Positions 8,504 through 15,759 of a stretch of 64,000 bases of DNA are shown piece by piece. Below the pieces are notes generated by a model. It saw nothing but the letters and a program-made list of their open reading frames with translations, searched no databases and was not told the DNA's origin. Source of the DNA: JAXLXE01 sp046328115 (GTDB lineage Bacteria > Chloroflexota > UBA6077 > JACCZL01); contig JAXLXE010000004.1 in NCBI GenBank assembly GCA_046328115.1, positions 248,001 to 312,000 on the forward strand. The letters run 5' to 3'. Numbering within the stretch: the first letter of the stretch is position 1; each line of letters opens with the position of its first letter. The position numbers and the translations under genes were made by a program.

Positions 8504-9038
8504 CTGGCGGATACAAAACCGGGGCGGCGATCCCCGCTCGTGATAGCCTCGCCAACAACACAGGCAGGCGGTCTTCGGTGCAGTGCAAGATGAACCGGAG
8601 CGCCCGCAGAGTATCAGAGCGAGCCGAGTCCGGGAGCGCGTCGTCCGCGACCTCGCGCGCCGCCGTCTGACACATCGCTATGAGGATTCTGAATTCATCG
8701 TCACTGCTCTCGATCGCGCGGTCAGCCTCCGTCAGCACAATCCAAACTTCGGGATACAAGAGCCAATCGAGGTCCGCCAGACACTCACTGGCCGCATCCC
8801 AGTTGTGTCCGAAATACCACGGGAACTGTAGTGCCGCACCGAGCTCATGCATGCACTCTCGGTAATCCACACACCGCTGCCCACGGATCGCAATCACACC
8901 CCCGTTCGGCCGCACGTCGCGCCGCAGCGCCCGAACGACTCCCTCCATGTCGTCAAGCGAGCATGTGACGATTCCCATCGACGCATCTTGACCGCGCATT
9001 GATCTGGAAATGGGAGCCACTAGATCAAATGCCGCCAT
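8460..9038 (-). CDS. Barstar-family RNase-inhibitor-like immunity protein
   Basis: The central part carries the barstar fold signature: VIAIRGQRCVDYRECMHELGAALQ followed by FPWYFGHNWDAASECLADLDWL, including the Tyr/Phe-x-G-x-N-W-D-A motif of the barnase-binding helix. Barstars neutralise secreted microbial RNases by plugging the active site. ATG 9038 is preferred over the adjacent GTG because a TAGGAG site is well spaced. The 192-residue length exceeds classical barstar (about 90), with extra N- and C-terminal parts. It sits between Rhs debris and a DUF2019-like gene; no barnase-like toxin remains nearby. Confidence 0.75.
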   Translation of the reverse strand: MAAFDLVAPISRSMRGQDASMGIVTCSLDDMEGVVRALRRDVRPNGGVIAIRGQRCVDYRECMHELGAALQFPWYFGHNWDAASECLADLDWLLYPEVWIVLTEADRAIESSDDEFRILIAMCQTAAREVADDALPDSARSDTLRALRFILHCTEDRLPVLLARLSRAGIAAPVLYPPGDRETSARVDRATE

Positions 9039-9071
9039 CACGGACTCCTAATGGAGACACCCTGAGAATCG

Positions 9072-9320
9072 TCAGCCCCGCGGTACACATCCCCCGACTG
9101 CTCGTCGTGAAGGACAGGCCCGCTGATCCACCCACCCGGTCCTGCCGGCTATGAATCGTACGCCCGGTGCTTGCCCGGTGGAAGCGTGTTCCACCAGCGT
9201 CAGCGGCGTGTTCGCCACGTAGTTGAGGCCGTTCAGGCTCAGCAGGGTCGCGATCATCCCGCCAAACGGATCCCGCTGCTGGAACCGGCCACTGTTGGGG
9301 GCGAACGGTCGTGCACGCAC
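9072..9320 (-). pseudogene. Rhs core-end remnant
   Basis: On the minus strand, NSGRFQQRDPFGGMIATLLS followed by LNGLNYVANTPLTLV matches the 'YDPxTGRFLQRDP...LNxYxYVxNNPxxxxDPxG' motif that ends the Rhs/YD-repeat cage just before the toxin tip. The same motif occurs at about 12040-12160, so the two are copies. Upstream YD repeats are absent and the terminal 'DPSG' has decayed to 'VEHAS', so this is a broken scrap, not a gene. Confidence 0.75.
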
Positions 9321-9394
9321 CGATCTGGCAACCTCGAGGGTTCATTCGTCGGATGGCGATCCTTCGATCCGTTGTGTCATTGAGCACTGGTATA

Positions 9395-9514
9395 TAGGCC
9401 ACCCATGTGCACGGGGTGTAGGCCAGCGATTTGCACCCGATGTAGGCCAGTCATGTGCACGGGGTGTAGGCCACCCGTGAGCACGTGATCTAGGCCACTC
9501 ATGAGCACCCGGTG
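9395..9514 (+). repeat. 24-bp direct repeats, IS21-type terminal repeats
   Basis: Five contiguous 24-nt units start at 9395, 9419, 9443, 9467 and 9491, with a sixth partial copy from 9515. The consensus is TAGGCCA-n-n-c-atGTGCAC-n-n-GGTG, with TAGGCCA invariant and the GTGCAC/GAGCAC part variable. There are no unique spacers, so this is not a CRISPR array. IS21-family ends are known to carry multiple short repeats that bind transposase, and these sit directly in front of the eroded istA. Confidence 0.7.
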
Positions 9515-9529
9515 TAGGCCACCCCTGGG

Positions 9530-10604
9530 GTGGCAACCGGGCTGGTCCTCCACGGTTTCGTGCCGTGGCGGGTTTCTGTGGAGCGACTACACGTGCACGT
9601 GCTTCGTGATCTGATCCATCACCTGCGCAGCGGCGCCAGCCAGCGAACCATCGCCCGGGACCTCGGCCTCGCGCGCATGACCGTCAGCAAATACGCCACC
9701 CTGGCCAATGAGGCCGGCTACCTCGATCCGGCCACGCCCCTGCCCGAACCGTCGGACCTGGTTGCCCGGCTCGGGCCGCCACCCGCGCCTCCGCGTACCA
9801 GCTCTCTCGTCGAGCCGTACCGTGAGCGTATCGCCGCCTGGGGTCACCGCCGGCGTCGAGGCCATGACCATCTACGATCGGCTCCGCGACGAGCACGGCT
9901 ACACCGGTAGCTACGCCACCGTGCTGCGCTTCGTGCACCGTCTGCGCCCGCCCGAGCCGCGAGTCGTGGTCCGGGTGCACACCGGCCCGGGCGAACAGGC
10001 CCAGGTTGATTTCGGCAGCGCCGGCACGCTGGTGGACCCCGCGTCAGGCCTGGCCCGCACGTCCTGGGTGTTCGTGATGACCCTGGGCTACAGCCGCCAC
10101 CAGTACGCTGAGCTGGTCTTCGACCAGAAGATCCGGACCGTCGTCAGACGGGCTTCGGCGAAGCCCTAAGGTCACCTGCCACCGCCGCGCGTTCACCTGG
10201 TTCGGCGGGGTGCCGCGCACGGTGGTACCCGACAATCTCAAGGCGGCCGTGCTGCGAGCCACCCTGCACGATCCAGTGCTGGGCGAAGCGTACCGCCGCT
10301 GCGCCCAGCACTACGGCTTCACCATCAGCCCCACTCGGCCACGGACCCCGGAGCACAAAGGGAAAAGCCTGTCCTGAGCGGAGCGAATGGATGGAAAGTG
10401 GGGTGCACTTCGTGAAGCGGAGCTTTCTGCCAGCGCACGAGTTCACCGATCTGCGGGACGCCAACGCCGCGCTCCAGCGCTGGGTGCGCGAGCGGGCCGG
10501 CACCCGCGATCACGGCACCACCCGCCGTGCCCCGTTGGCCCTGTTCGAGGCGGAGGAGCGCGCGGCGCTGACACCGCTTCCCCCGACACCGTTCGACCCT
10601 GACG
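9530..10604 (+). pseudogene. istA: istA-type transposase, multiply disrupted
   Basis: Pieces in successive frames reconstruct an IstA. The HTH region SGASQRTIARDLGLARMTVS is followed, after a frameshift near 9840, by GVEAMTIYDRLRDEHGYTGS and the catalytic QAQVDFGSAG (first Asp). A further frameshift near 10140-10180 leads to FTWFGGVPRTVVPDNLKAAV (second Asp) and RPRTPEHKGK. A 25-nt insertion at 10366-10390 introduces a stop before ESGVHFVKRSFLP. At least three frame changes make it non-functional. Intact host genes all around show that this is real decay rather than poor sequence. Confidence 0.8.
10366..10390 (+). repeat. 25-bp dispersed-repeat insertion inside istA
   Basis: AGCCTGTCCTGAGCGGAGCG plus AATGG interrupts the conserved KGK|(V/M)ESGV junction of the transposase, adding 25 nt and a TGA. 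The core 'GTCCTGAGCGnAGCGAA' matches a family of short dispersed repeats I associate with Chloroflexota genomes. Only one clear copy lies in this window. Confidence 0.55.
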
Positions 10605-10705
10605 AGCGTGCTGCAGAGCGCGCACAAGCAGGTCCAGAGCCTCTATGCCGCCATCTGCATGCTGTCCAGTCCCTCGCCGCTGCATGCGGTACGTGAGTGG
10701 GCACG
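10600..10705 (+). pseudogene. 3' tail of an IS66-type transposase
   Basis: LQSAHKQVQSLYAAICMLSS followed by PSPLHA parallels the C-terminus of the IS66 transposase at about 55000-55097 (LQTARKQGHNLYAAIRMLSG, PSPLAAAYAS), with clear nucleotide similarity beginning at about 10600. It is joined directly to the istA remnant, so a junction or deletion lies here. Confidence 0.65.
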
Positions 10706-10872
10706 AGCGACCAGCCGACACCACCGGTCGACCGTGCTATCCGCTGAGCGGCAAGACGCTACCCCCAACACGTTCCTGGAGCACCAGCCGATTGGTATCG
10801 GCCGCGGCTACCCCTCAGCCACTCTCACGACGGTGGAGCCGCACAGGAACGACCTGTCGAGGGCCGCGTCGA
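10706..10872. other. Intergenic, nothing recognised
   Basis: This stretch separates the transposase tail from the immunity gene. No ORF with family resemblance, repeat or clear promoter is seen. Confidence 0.5.
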
Positions 10873-11487
10873 TCATGACACGGCCACGGGTGGAAAGATG
10901 TACTGCCCCTGGGTCGTCCGCTGGAATGCCCTCTTGAAACGCTCCGAAACATACGCCATCCCGGCGTACGGATGGATCCAGAGGGCGTCGTGTCCTATGA
11001 GGCGTTCCCTCGGCAGAATCTCGAGGTTCTGCCCGGCGTGCTCAGCCTCCAGGGCCGCCAGGCCCAGCGGATAGGGAACCTCCTCCCTGCTTCCAAACAG
11101 CGCCGCCGTGACGTTCAGCACGAAATAGCCGGGGACCTCGGAATCGTCGAAATGCTGCACGTGGACTGGCAGGAACTGCACGTCCTGGACTTCGTCCGTT
11201 TCCAGCGCGTCCTTGACCGTCTGATGGACGATCGGTGCCAGCCAACCCGAGACGAGCACTGCTCCGGGCGCTCCATCCTCGCGCAATGATGCTGGCCTGA
11301 GGACGAAATCGGCGCGCCAATCCTCAATGCGCCTTCCCTCCAACACGGCAGTAAATGCCTCGATTTCGCGAGGTGATGTGGGCGGCTGGGCGCGAAACTT
11401 ATCTGACCTTGGGATCCGTCCAGGCCCGAGCATGAACCATTTCGGCTTTCGCGCGGTCACACGTGGAACCTCCTCAGCATCCATCAT
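10873..11487 (-). CDS. Imm11/DUF1629-like immunity protein
   Basis: A 204-residue cytoplasmic protein without a signal peptide. It has the Imm11-type pattern: an N-terminal TARKPKWFMLGPGRIPRS segment, VLVSGWLAPIVHQTVKDALE (helix), VQFLPVHVQHFDDSEVPGYF (beta strands, 'LPV'), VLNVTAALF, and a terminal LWIHPYAGMAYVSERFKRAF preceding GQYIFPPV. Such proteins bind and block the cognate toxin tip of polymorphic toxin systems. The first ATG directly abuts the toxin stop codon (TGA then ATGATG), so the pair is translationally coupled. The specific Imm family is a visual judgement. Confidence 0.65.
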   Translation of the reverse strand: MMDAEEVPRVTARKPKWFMLGPGRIPRSDKFRAQPPTSPREIEAFTAVLEGRRIEDWRADFVLRPASLREDGAPGAVLVSGWLAPIVHQTVKDALETDEVQDVQFLPVHVQHFDDSEVPGYFVLNVTAALFGSREEVPYPLGLAALEAEHAGQNLEILPRERLIGHDALWIHPYAGMAYVSERFKRAFQRTTQGQYIFPPVAVS

Positions 11488-12180
11488 TCATTGTTTGACG
11501 AGAGCGGGGTTTGCCAGCAGCCTGCCCCGCCACGTGTCGAGAACGTTCAGACGGGCCTGTTTGGCCGCAGCCGGAGACTTACCCACAACGGCGCTGATGA
11601 CGTCGAGCAGAACGCGCGCGTTGTAGTTGAAGCTATGGGGACCTATGTGCGGGGGCGATGGTAGCACCACCTGGTTTGCAGCATCCTGCAGGCTCACGCC
11701 CGCCAACTGAAACAGCGCCTTGAATAACGGTGTAAAGAACTCGTGGTGCTTGTCCGTCGCAATATGGTGGTTCTGGTATTTCTGGACTGGCGCGCCACCG
11801 CCGGGGTTGACGGCCGCCGCGTGTGGGACTTCGATCGTGAGCGTCATGCACGAGGCCGGGCCGCCAAGTCCGACACCCGTGCACACCTGCACGTCCGCGG
11901 TGGTGATCGTGCCGAGATCGGTGCACTCCAGCACATTGACCGTCGATCCGCCGGTGATCTCGCCGTGCAGCGGGTTGTGGTAGCTTAGGCACTTGTCACC
12001 CGTGGAGGTCGTGTTGTCCTGGATCACCTTCGACGGCGTGAGTCCGCTCGGGTCCACCAGCTTCAGCGGGTTGTTCGCCACGTAGCTGAAGCGATTCAGG
12101 CTCAGCGGGCTCGCGATCATCCCGCCAAACGGGTCCCGCTGCAGGAACCCGGCCGATGCTCGGGTCGTACACTCGGGCAC
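11488..12180 (-). CDS. Rhs-type toxin tip with AHH/HNH nuclease domain
   Basis: A 230-codon frame. Its first 45 residues are the end of the Rhs cage (FLQRDPFGGMIASPLSLNRF, YVANNPLKLVDPSGL). A linker follows, then a nuclease-like C-terminus: QNHHIATDKHHEFFTPLFKA, LAGVSLQDAANQVVLPSPPH, IGPHSFNYNARVLLDVI. The paired His, the Asn, and the later H-x-G-x-H-type residues resemble the AHH/HNH-EndoVII superfamily of toxin DNases. The toxin tip is intact, but the upstream carrier is out of frame by one base near 12155, so the visible GTG start at 12180 is probably not natural. The immunity gene follows immediately. Confidence 0.7.
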   Translation of the reverse strand: MPECTTRASAGFLQRDPFGGMIASPLSLNRFSYVANNPLKLVDPSGLTPSKVIQDNTTSTGDKCLSYHNPLHGEITGGSTVNVLECTDLGTITTADVQVCTGVGLGGPASCMTLTIEVPHAAAVNPGGGAPVQKYQNHHIATDKHHEFFTPLFKALFQLAGVSLQDAANQVVLPSPPHIGPHSFNYNARVLLDVISAVVGKSPAAAKQARLNVLDTWRGRLLANPALVKQ

Positions 12181-12705
12181 GTAGATTGATGAGGCCGTTG
12201 GCGTCGCGCTGCTCGCCGGTGAACCCGAACGGCTGCGTCTTGCTCCCGGCGTTCCCGGTCACCACCCCAAACGGATTCGTGTCCGTCCGCTGGGTCACCT
12301 TCGCCCGGCGCCCGGCGCCGTCGTAGTCCCATCCGTGAGCGCCCGCACCGTTCCCAGCCCGTCCGCGTGGTACGCGTCCACGAACGGGTTCGGATTCGTC
12401 GTCTTCTCCACCGCGTACGCCAGCCCGTGCGCGCCCCACACGTACCGCCGCGTCCCGTCGTCCAGCAGCACCGGCAGCCCGCGGTTCTCGTCATACCGAT
12501 AACTGGTGGTGACCCCACCCGTCGTCTGCGAGACCCGCTTGCCGTCGCCGTCGTACGCGTAGCTGGTGGTCGCCCCACCCACCGTGGCGCTGATCAGCCG
12601 ATTGACACCGTCCTACGCGTAAGCCCAGGAGAGCGTGTTGAGCTGATTCCCGTTCTCGTCCGCCGTCAGCGGAAACCCGTTGACCGACTTCAGTCGATCT
12701 GCGTC
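12155..12705 (-). pseudogene. Rhs/YD-repeat carrier fragment, frameshifted
   Basis: Minus-strand pieces in different frames spell an Rhs core: DDADRLKSVNGFPLTADENG then NQLNTLSWAYA, an in-frame TAG at 12617-12619 where Tyr is expected, GGATTSYAYDGDGKRVSQTT, YRYDENRGLPVLLDDG, YVWGAHGLAYAVE, a frameshift near 12320, then WDYDGAGRRAKVTQRTDTNP, QPFGFTGEQRDANGLINLRA and RVYDPSIG. A one-base insertion then shifts it relative to the toxin. Homology ends abruptly at about 12705, so the N-terminal several hundred residues are missing. Confidence 0.75.
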
Positions 12706-13205
12706 GTCAAGAGCATCGGGAGTGCACGGCTGGCGCCGCCGCGCCCGAGATGCCCCGTGAGACAGGACGCCCTGCAGATCTCCCCGCGCAGAGCGGTGCC
12801 AGCGAACCTTGAAATCGCTAGGCTGGGGGCGATGCGCGCGTCGCTGACAACTGCATTGGTGCAGCACGCACCCGCCTCCGCGGCATAGGAGAGAGTAGCG
12901 GCGCCGCCCCCTCGTCGACCGCGCCCCGGCCGGCCCACCGCCCCAACCGGACTTTCGTCACCAAAAACGCATGCGTCACCACTGCGGGCGCAGGTTATCG
13001 CAATGCTAGAACGCATTAGTGCGAACCACAGGACACCGCCCCTCGGTCCGTCGCGTCCCTTCCGTCCCTGGTGCCCTGTTCATCCCCGGGTTTTGGCCTT
13101 TTGGCACTTTTGTCACGCCACCGGTACACACAAACAACACACGTCTGTGCCACGCTAGCTACCGAGCGCTCGTCGCCAGAAGGCACGCTGCCCGCCCAAC
13201 GGTAC
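12706..13205. other. Intergenic, no gene recognised
   Basis: About 500 nt upstream (on the minus strand) of the truncated Rhs fragment. Several short frames exist on both strands, but none shows a recognisable family, a good ribosome site or consistent codon bias. It probably contains the deletion junction of the Rhs gene. Confidence 0.5.
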
Positions 13206-13236
13206 CGCACGGCGGCCACACGTTGGCCGCCGTGCG
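13206..13236 (-). terminator. Stem-loop downstream of the Gfo/Idh gene
   Basis: A perfect 13-bp inverted repeat (CGCACGGCGGCCA / TGGCCGCCGTGCG) with a 5-nt loop lies 17 nt after the stop of the minus-strand gene at 13253. There is no obvious U-tract. Confidence 0.6.
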
Positions 13237-13252
13237 CTGACCTCAACCGGAC

Positions 13253-14350
13253 CTACGGTCGGATCGCCCGGCCCTCGGCTGAAGAGCGCTCGATGGCGCT
13301 GATCAGGGCGTGGCGCTTCACCGCGTGGGCAAAGTCCGGCTGGTACGGCTCGCCGCCGCGCATGGCACGGGCCAGCCGCGCATAGCCCTGGGCTACGTTG
13401 CGCGGCGGCCCGGCCGGCACGCTGTCTGGGATCAGCGTGAAGCGGGCCGGCACGTCCATCTGCTTGAGCGGCTCATCGCCCTTGGAGCCGTGCAGCACGC
13501 TCGGACCGATGTTGGTCGACCCGCCGGTGATGACCAGCGTACCCTCCCGCCCGTAGATCTCAAAGCGGTTGCCGCTGGGGCTGTGGGGCACCGTGGTCAC
13601 GAGGAACGCCGCCTGCGCCCCACCCTCCAGCCGACCCGAGACGCTGATCCAGTCTGGCGAGTCCACCTTCATGGTCTCGCCGGTGTCCGTGTTGAACCAC
13701 TCCGTGACGCGGGTGTCCAGGCGGGCGGAAACCTGCTGGAACTCGCCCAGCACAAAGCACAGCGCGTCTATCGCGTGGCCGCCGGCGATAGTGAGCGTGT
13801 TGGCGCCGTTTCGCCGGTCGGCCTGCCAGATACGGCCGTTCCCACGGCGGGCCACCACCTGGGAGATCCCCAGCATGTTGGCGGAGACCACCTCGCCGAT
13901 GTGTCCCTGCTGGATCAGTTCCCGCGCGTAGTTGAAGGTGGGATCGCTACGCGACTGAAGTCCCACGGCGGAGCAGAGCGAATTGCTGTTGGCCAGGTTG
14001 AACATGTCCTCGGCCTCGGCCAGCGTGGCGCCCAGCGGCCACTCGCAGAAGACGGCTTTGCCCGCCTCCAACGCGCTCATGACCAGTCGATGGTGGCCAG
14101 GCACGCGGACGACCACGGAGATCACATCGATGTCCGGGCTGGCGATCATCTCTTCAAAATCGTGGAAGGCCAGGTCGGCGCCGAACGCCGCGGCGGACGC
14201 CTTTGCCGTGTCCTCGTGGGCGGTGCAGACGGCCTTGAGCTCAAAGTCCGGCAGCGCCTTGATGGCCGGCACGTGGGCGTTCGCGCCCCAGCCGCTGCCG
14301 CCCTGGGTCACGGTTGCCCCAACGATGCCAACGCGGATCTTGTCAGCCAT
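13253..14350 (-). CDS. Gfo/Idh/MocA-family oxidoreductase (Gal80-like type)
   Basis: A 365-residue NAD(P)-dependent dehydrogenase. Visible are the nucleotide motif RVGIVGATVTQGGSGWGANA with an extended glycine loop as in Gal80-like members, VVVRVPGHHRLVMSALEAGK, the signature FCEWPLG (Trp in place of the usual Lys-Pro), and IAGGHAIDALCFVLGEF in the catalytic domain. A GGGAGAG site precedes the ATG at 14350. Replacement of the canonical EKP lysine by EWPL is typical of the Gal80p-like subgroup, so a regulatory or altered catalytic role is possible. It lies beside a GlxA-type regulator on the same strand. Confidence 0.85.
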   Translation of the reverse strand: MADKIRVGIVGATVTQGGSGWGANAHVPAIKALPDFELKAVCTAHEDTAKASAAAFGADLAFHDFEEMIASPDIDVISVVVRVPGHHRLVMSALEAGKAVFCEWPLGATLAEAEDMFNLANSNSLCSAVGLQSRSDPTFNYARELIQQGHIGEVVSANMLGISQVVARRGNGRIWQADRRNGANTLTIAGGHAIDALCFVLGEFQQVSARLDTRVTEWFNTDTGETMKVDSPDWISVSGRLEGGAQAAFLVTTVPHSPSGNRFEIYGREGTLVITGGSTNIGPSVLHGSKGDEPLKQMDVPARFTLIPDSVPAGPPRNVAQGYARLARAMRGGEPYQPDFAHAVKRHALISAIERSSAEGRAIRP

Positions 14351-14457
14351 GGTCTCTCCCAGCCGCCAGCATGCAGCGACGGCACCTGGAGCAGTCTAGT
14401 TGCCCCGATCAGCGCACCGCAACGGACCAGCGCGGGCAGCTCAAGCGGCGCGAGTGC

Positions 14458-15510
14458 CTAGGTGGACCCCACGTGTGGTCGAGCGAAGTCCGGAATGCGG
14501 AACCGCCTGCGATACGCGCCCGGCGCCATGCCCGTGACGCGCTTGAACAATCGCCGAAAGAACGCCGGATCCTCGTAGCCAACCTGCCAGCTAATCTCGT
14601 CAACGGTGGTCTCCGTCCGCTCCAACCGGCGCTTTGCGTCCTCTACTCGCAGGTGCTGGACGTACGCAAGGGGCGGTAGCCCGGTAGCGCTGGTGAATCG
14701 GCGCTTGAACGTGCGCTCCGCCATGTGCACGTGCTCGGTCACAGCCTCCACGGGAGCCGCCACCGCGAAGTGCCCGTCCAACCACTGCTGGGCACTGAGG
14801 ATCTCGGCATCGCCGTGATCGCGCCTCCCTTCGAAGACCATGTAGGGGGTCAGACTATCCTGGTGCCACTGCAGCGCGAATGCCCGCGCGATCTGCTGGG
14901 CGGCGGCGGCACCCACGAACCGAGCGATGAGATAGAGCACCAGGTCATGCCACGACATGGACGCGCCGGAGCTCACCAGCTCCTCGTGCACTCCTGAGAC
15001 CACCAGCACGCGCTCCGGTTGAATCCGCACGGCCGGATACGTCTGGGCAAACGTCCGGGCGTAGCCAAAATGGACCGTTGCTTCCCTCCCGTCGAACAGC
15101 CCAGTCTCGGCGAGCAGGAAGATGCCCGAACAGCCAGAACACAGCACCGCGCCGCGCTCGTACATGGCACGGATCCAGGCCACGAGGCCAGGATATCGCC
15201 CAGTCTCCCAGCCGCGTGGCCCTAGCAGCACCGACGGCACGATCACGATGTCCGTGGCTTCAATCTCCGCAACCGCCCGCTGGACGGAGACTGGGACGCC
15301 GCTGGCAAGCATCAGCGGGCCAGCGGACTCGCCCACGATCTCGGTGCGAAACGGCGCGGGAGTGCTGGCAGTCCTGCCCTCCACGAAGCCATAGCGGAAC
15401 GCGTTCATCACGTCGAATATGCCGCTCAACGTCGACACAACGGCATCAGGCAGCGCGACGATGCTGACGTGTAGCGGAACGCTGCCGCTCTGCTCAATCG
15501 GCGCCGCCAC
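14458..15510 (-). CDS. GlxA-family transcriptional regulator (DJ-1/PfpI + AraC HTH)
   Basis: A 350-residue regulator. The N-terminal DJ-1/PfpI-like domain has PLHVSIVALPDAVVSTLSGI, DIVIVPSVLL and the nucleophile-elbow region GAVLCSGCSGIFLLAETGLF. It is followed by an AraC-type double HTH (VEAVTEHVHMAERTFKRRFT, then EISWQVGYEDPAFFRRLFKR). GTG 15510 is chosen over longer starts because GGGGAGGAG lies directly upstream. Such regulators usually activate amino-acid or amine catabolism. The neighbouring minus-strand dehydrogenase, 107 nt downstream, could be a target. It diverges from the methyltransferase at 15760. Confidence 0.85.
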   Translation of the reverse strand: MAAPIEQSGSVPLHVSIVALPDAVVSTLSGIFDVMNAFRYGFVEGRTASTPAPFRTEIVGESAGPLMLASGVPVSVQRAVAEIEATDIVIVPSVLLGPRGWETGRYPGLVAWIRAMYERGAVLCSGCSGIFLLAETGLFDGREATVHFGYARTFAQTYPAVRIQPERVLVVSGVHEELVSSGASMSWHDLVLYLIARFVGAAAAQQIARAFALQWHQDSLTPYMVFEGRRDHGDAEILSAQQWLDGHFAVAAPVEAVTEHVHMAERTFKRRFTSATGLPPLAYVQHLRVEDAKRRLERTETTVDEISWQVGYEDPAFFRRLFKRVTGMAPGAYRRRFRIPDFARPHVGST

Positions 15511-15759
15511 GTCAGACGCTCCTCCCCGTTCGCAGCCGCGCCCATCGCTGGCTCTGACGGGTCGCCACGCCAGCGTACTGCGCATCGCGCGCAGCTCGCC
15601 AGCAATTCCCGCCGCGGCGGCATCCCAGCGTGGCACAAACGGACCGATTGTGGGCTACACCGGCTCTAGTCCCGCATCTGACCCCGTCGGAGAATGGCAG
15701 TGACCCTCGACCACGCCGTAGACGGCGGAGGGCTCGGGGAGAACGTGGAGGTGTGCATC

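Larger units (their letters stand above)
9381..10604 (+). mobile_element. Eroded IS21-family element (left end plus istA remnant)
   Basis: The element is recognised from the 24-bp terminal repeats followed by an IstA-type transposase reading frame. The left boundary near 9381 is approximate. No istB ATPase gene and no right terminal repeats remain: homology changes at about 10600 into the 3' end of an IS66-type transposase. The element is therefore dead, and its right half has been lost by recombination or nested insertion. Confidence 0.65.

Noticed and set aside
9395..9514. Possible CRISPR array from regularly spaced repeats
   Set aside because: The repeats are contiguous 24-nt units with no unique spacers, and no cas genes are nearby. 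IS21 terminal repeats explain them better.
12600..12625. In-frame TAG in the Rhs fragment as possible pyrrolysine or recoding
   Set aside because: It replaces a Tyr codon by one base in a gene that is also truncated and frameshifted, so plain decay is enough.
13310..14461. 383-codon plus-strand ORF opposite the Gfo/Idh gene
   Set aside because: Composition is typical of a shadow frame, and the minus-strand product is a clear dehydrogenase.
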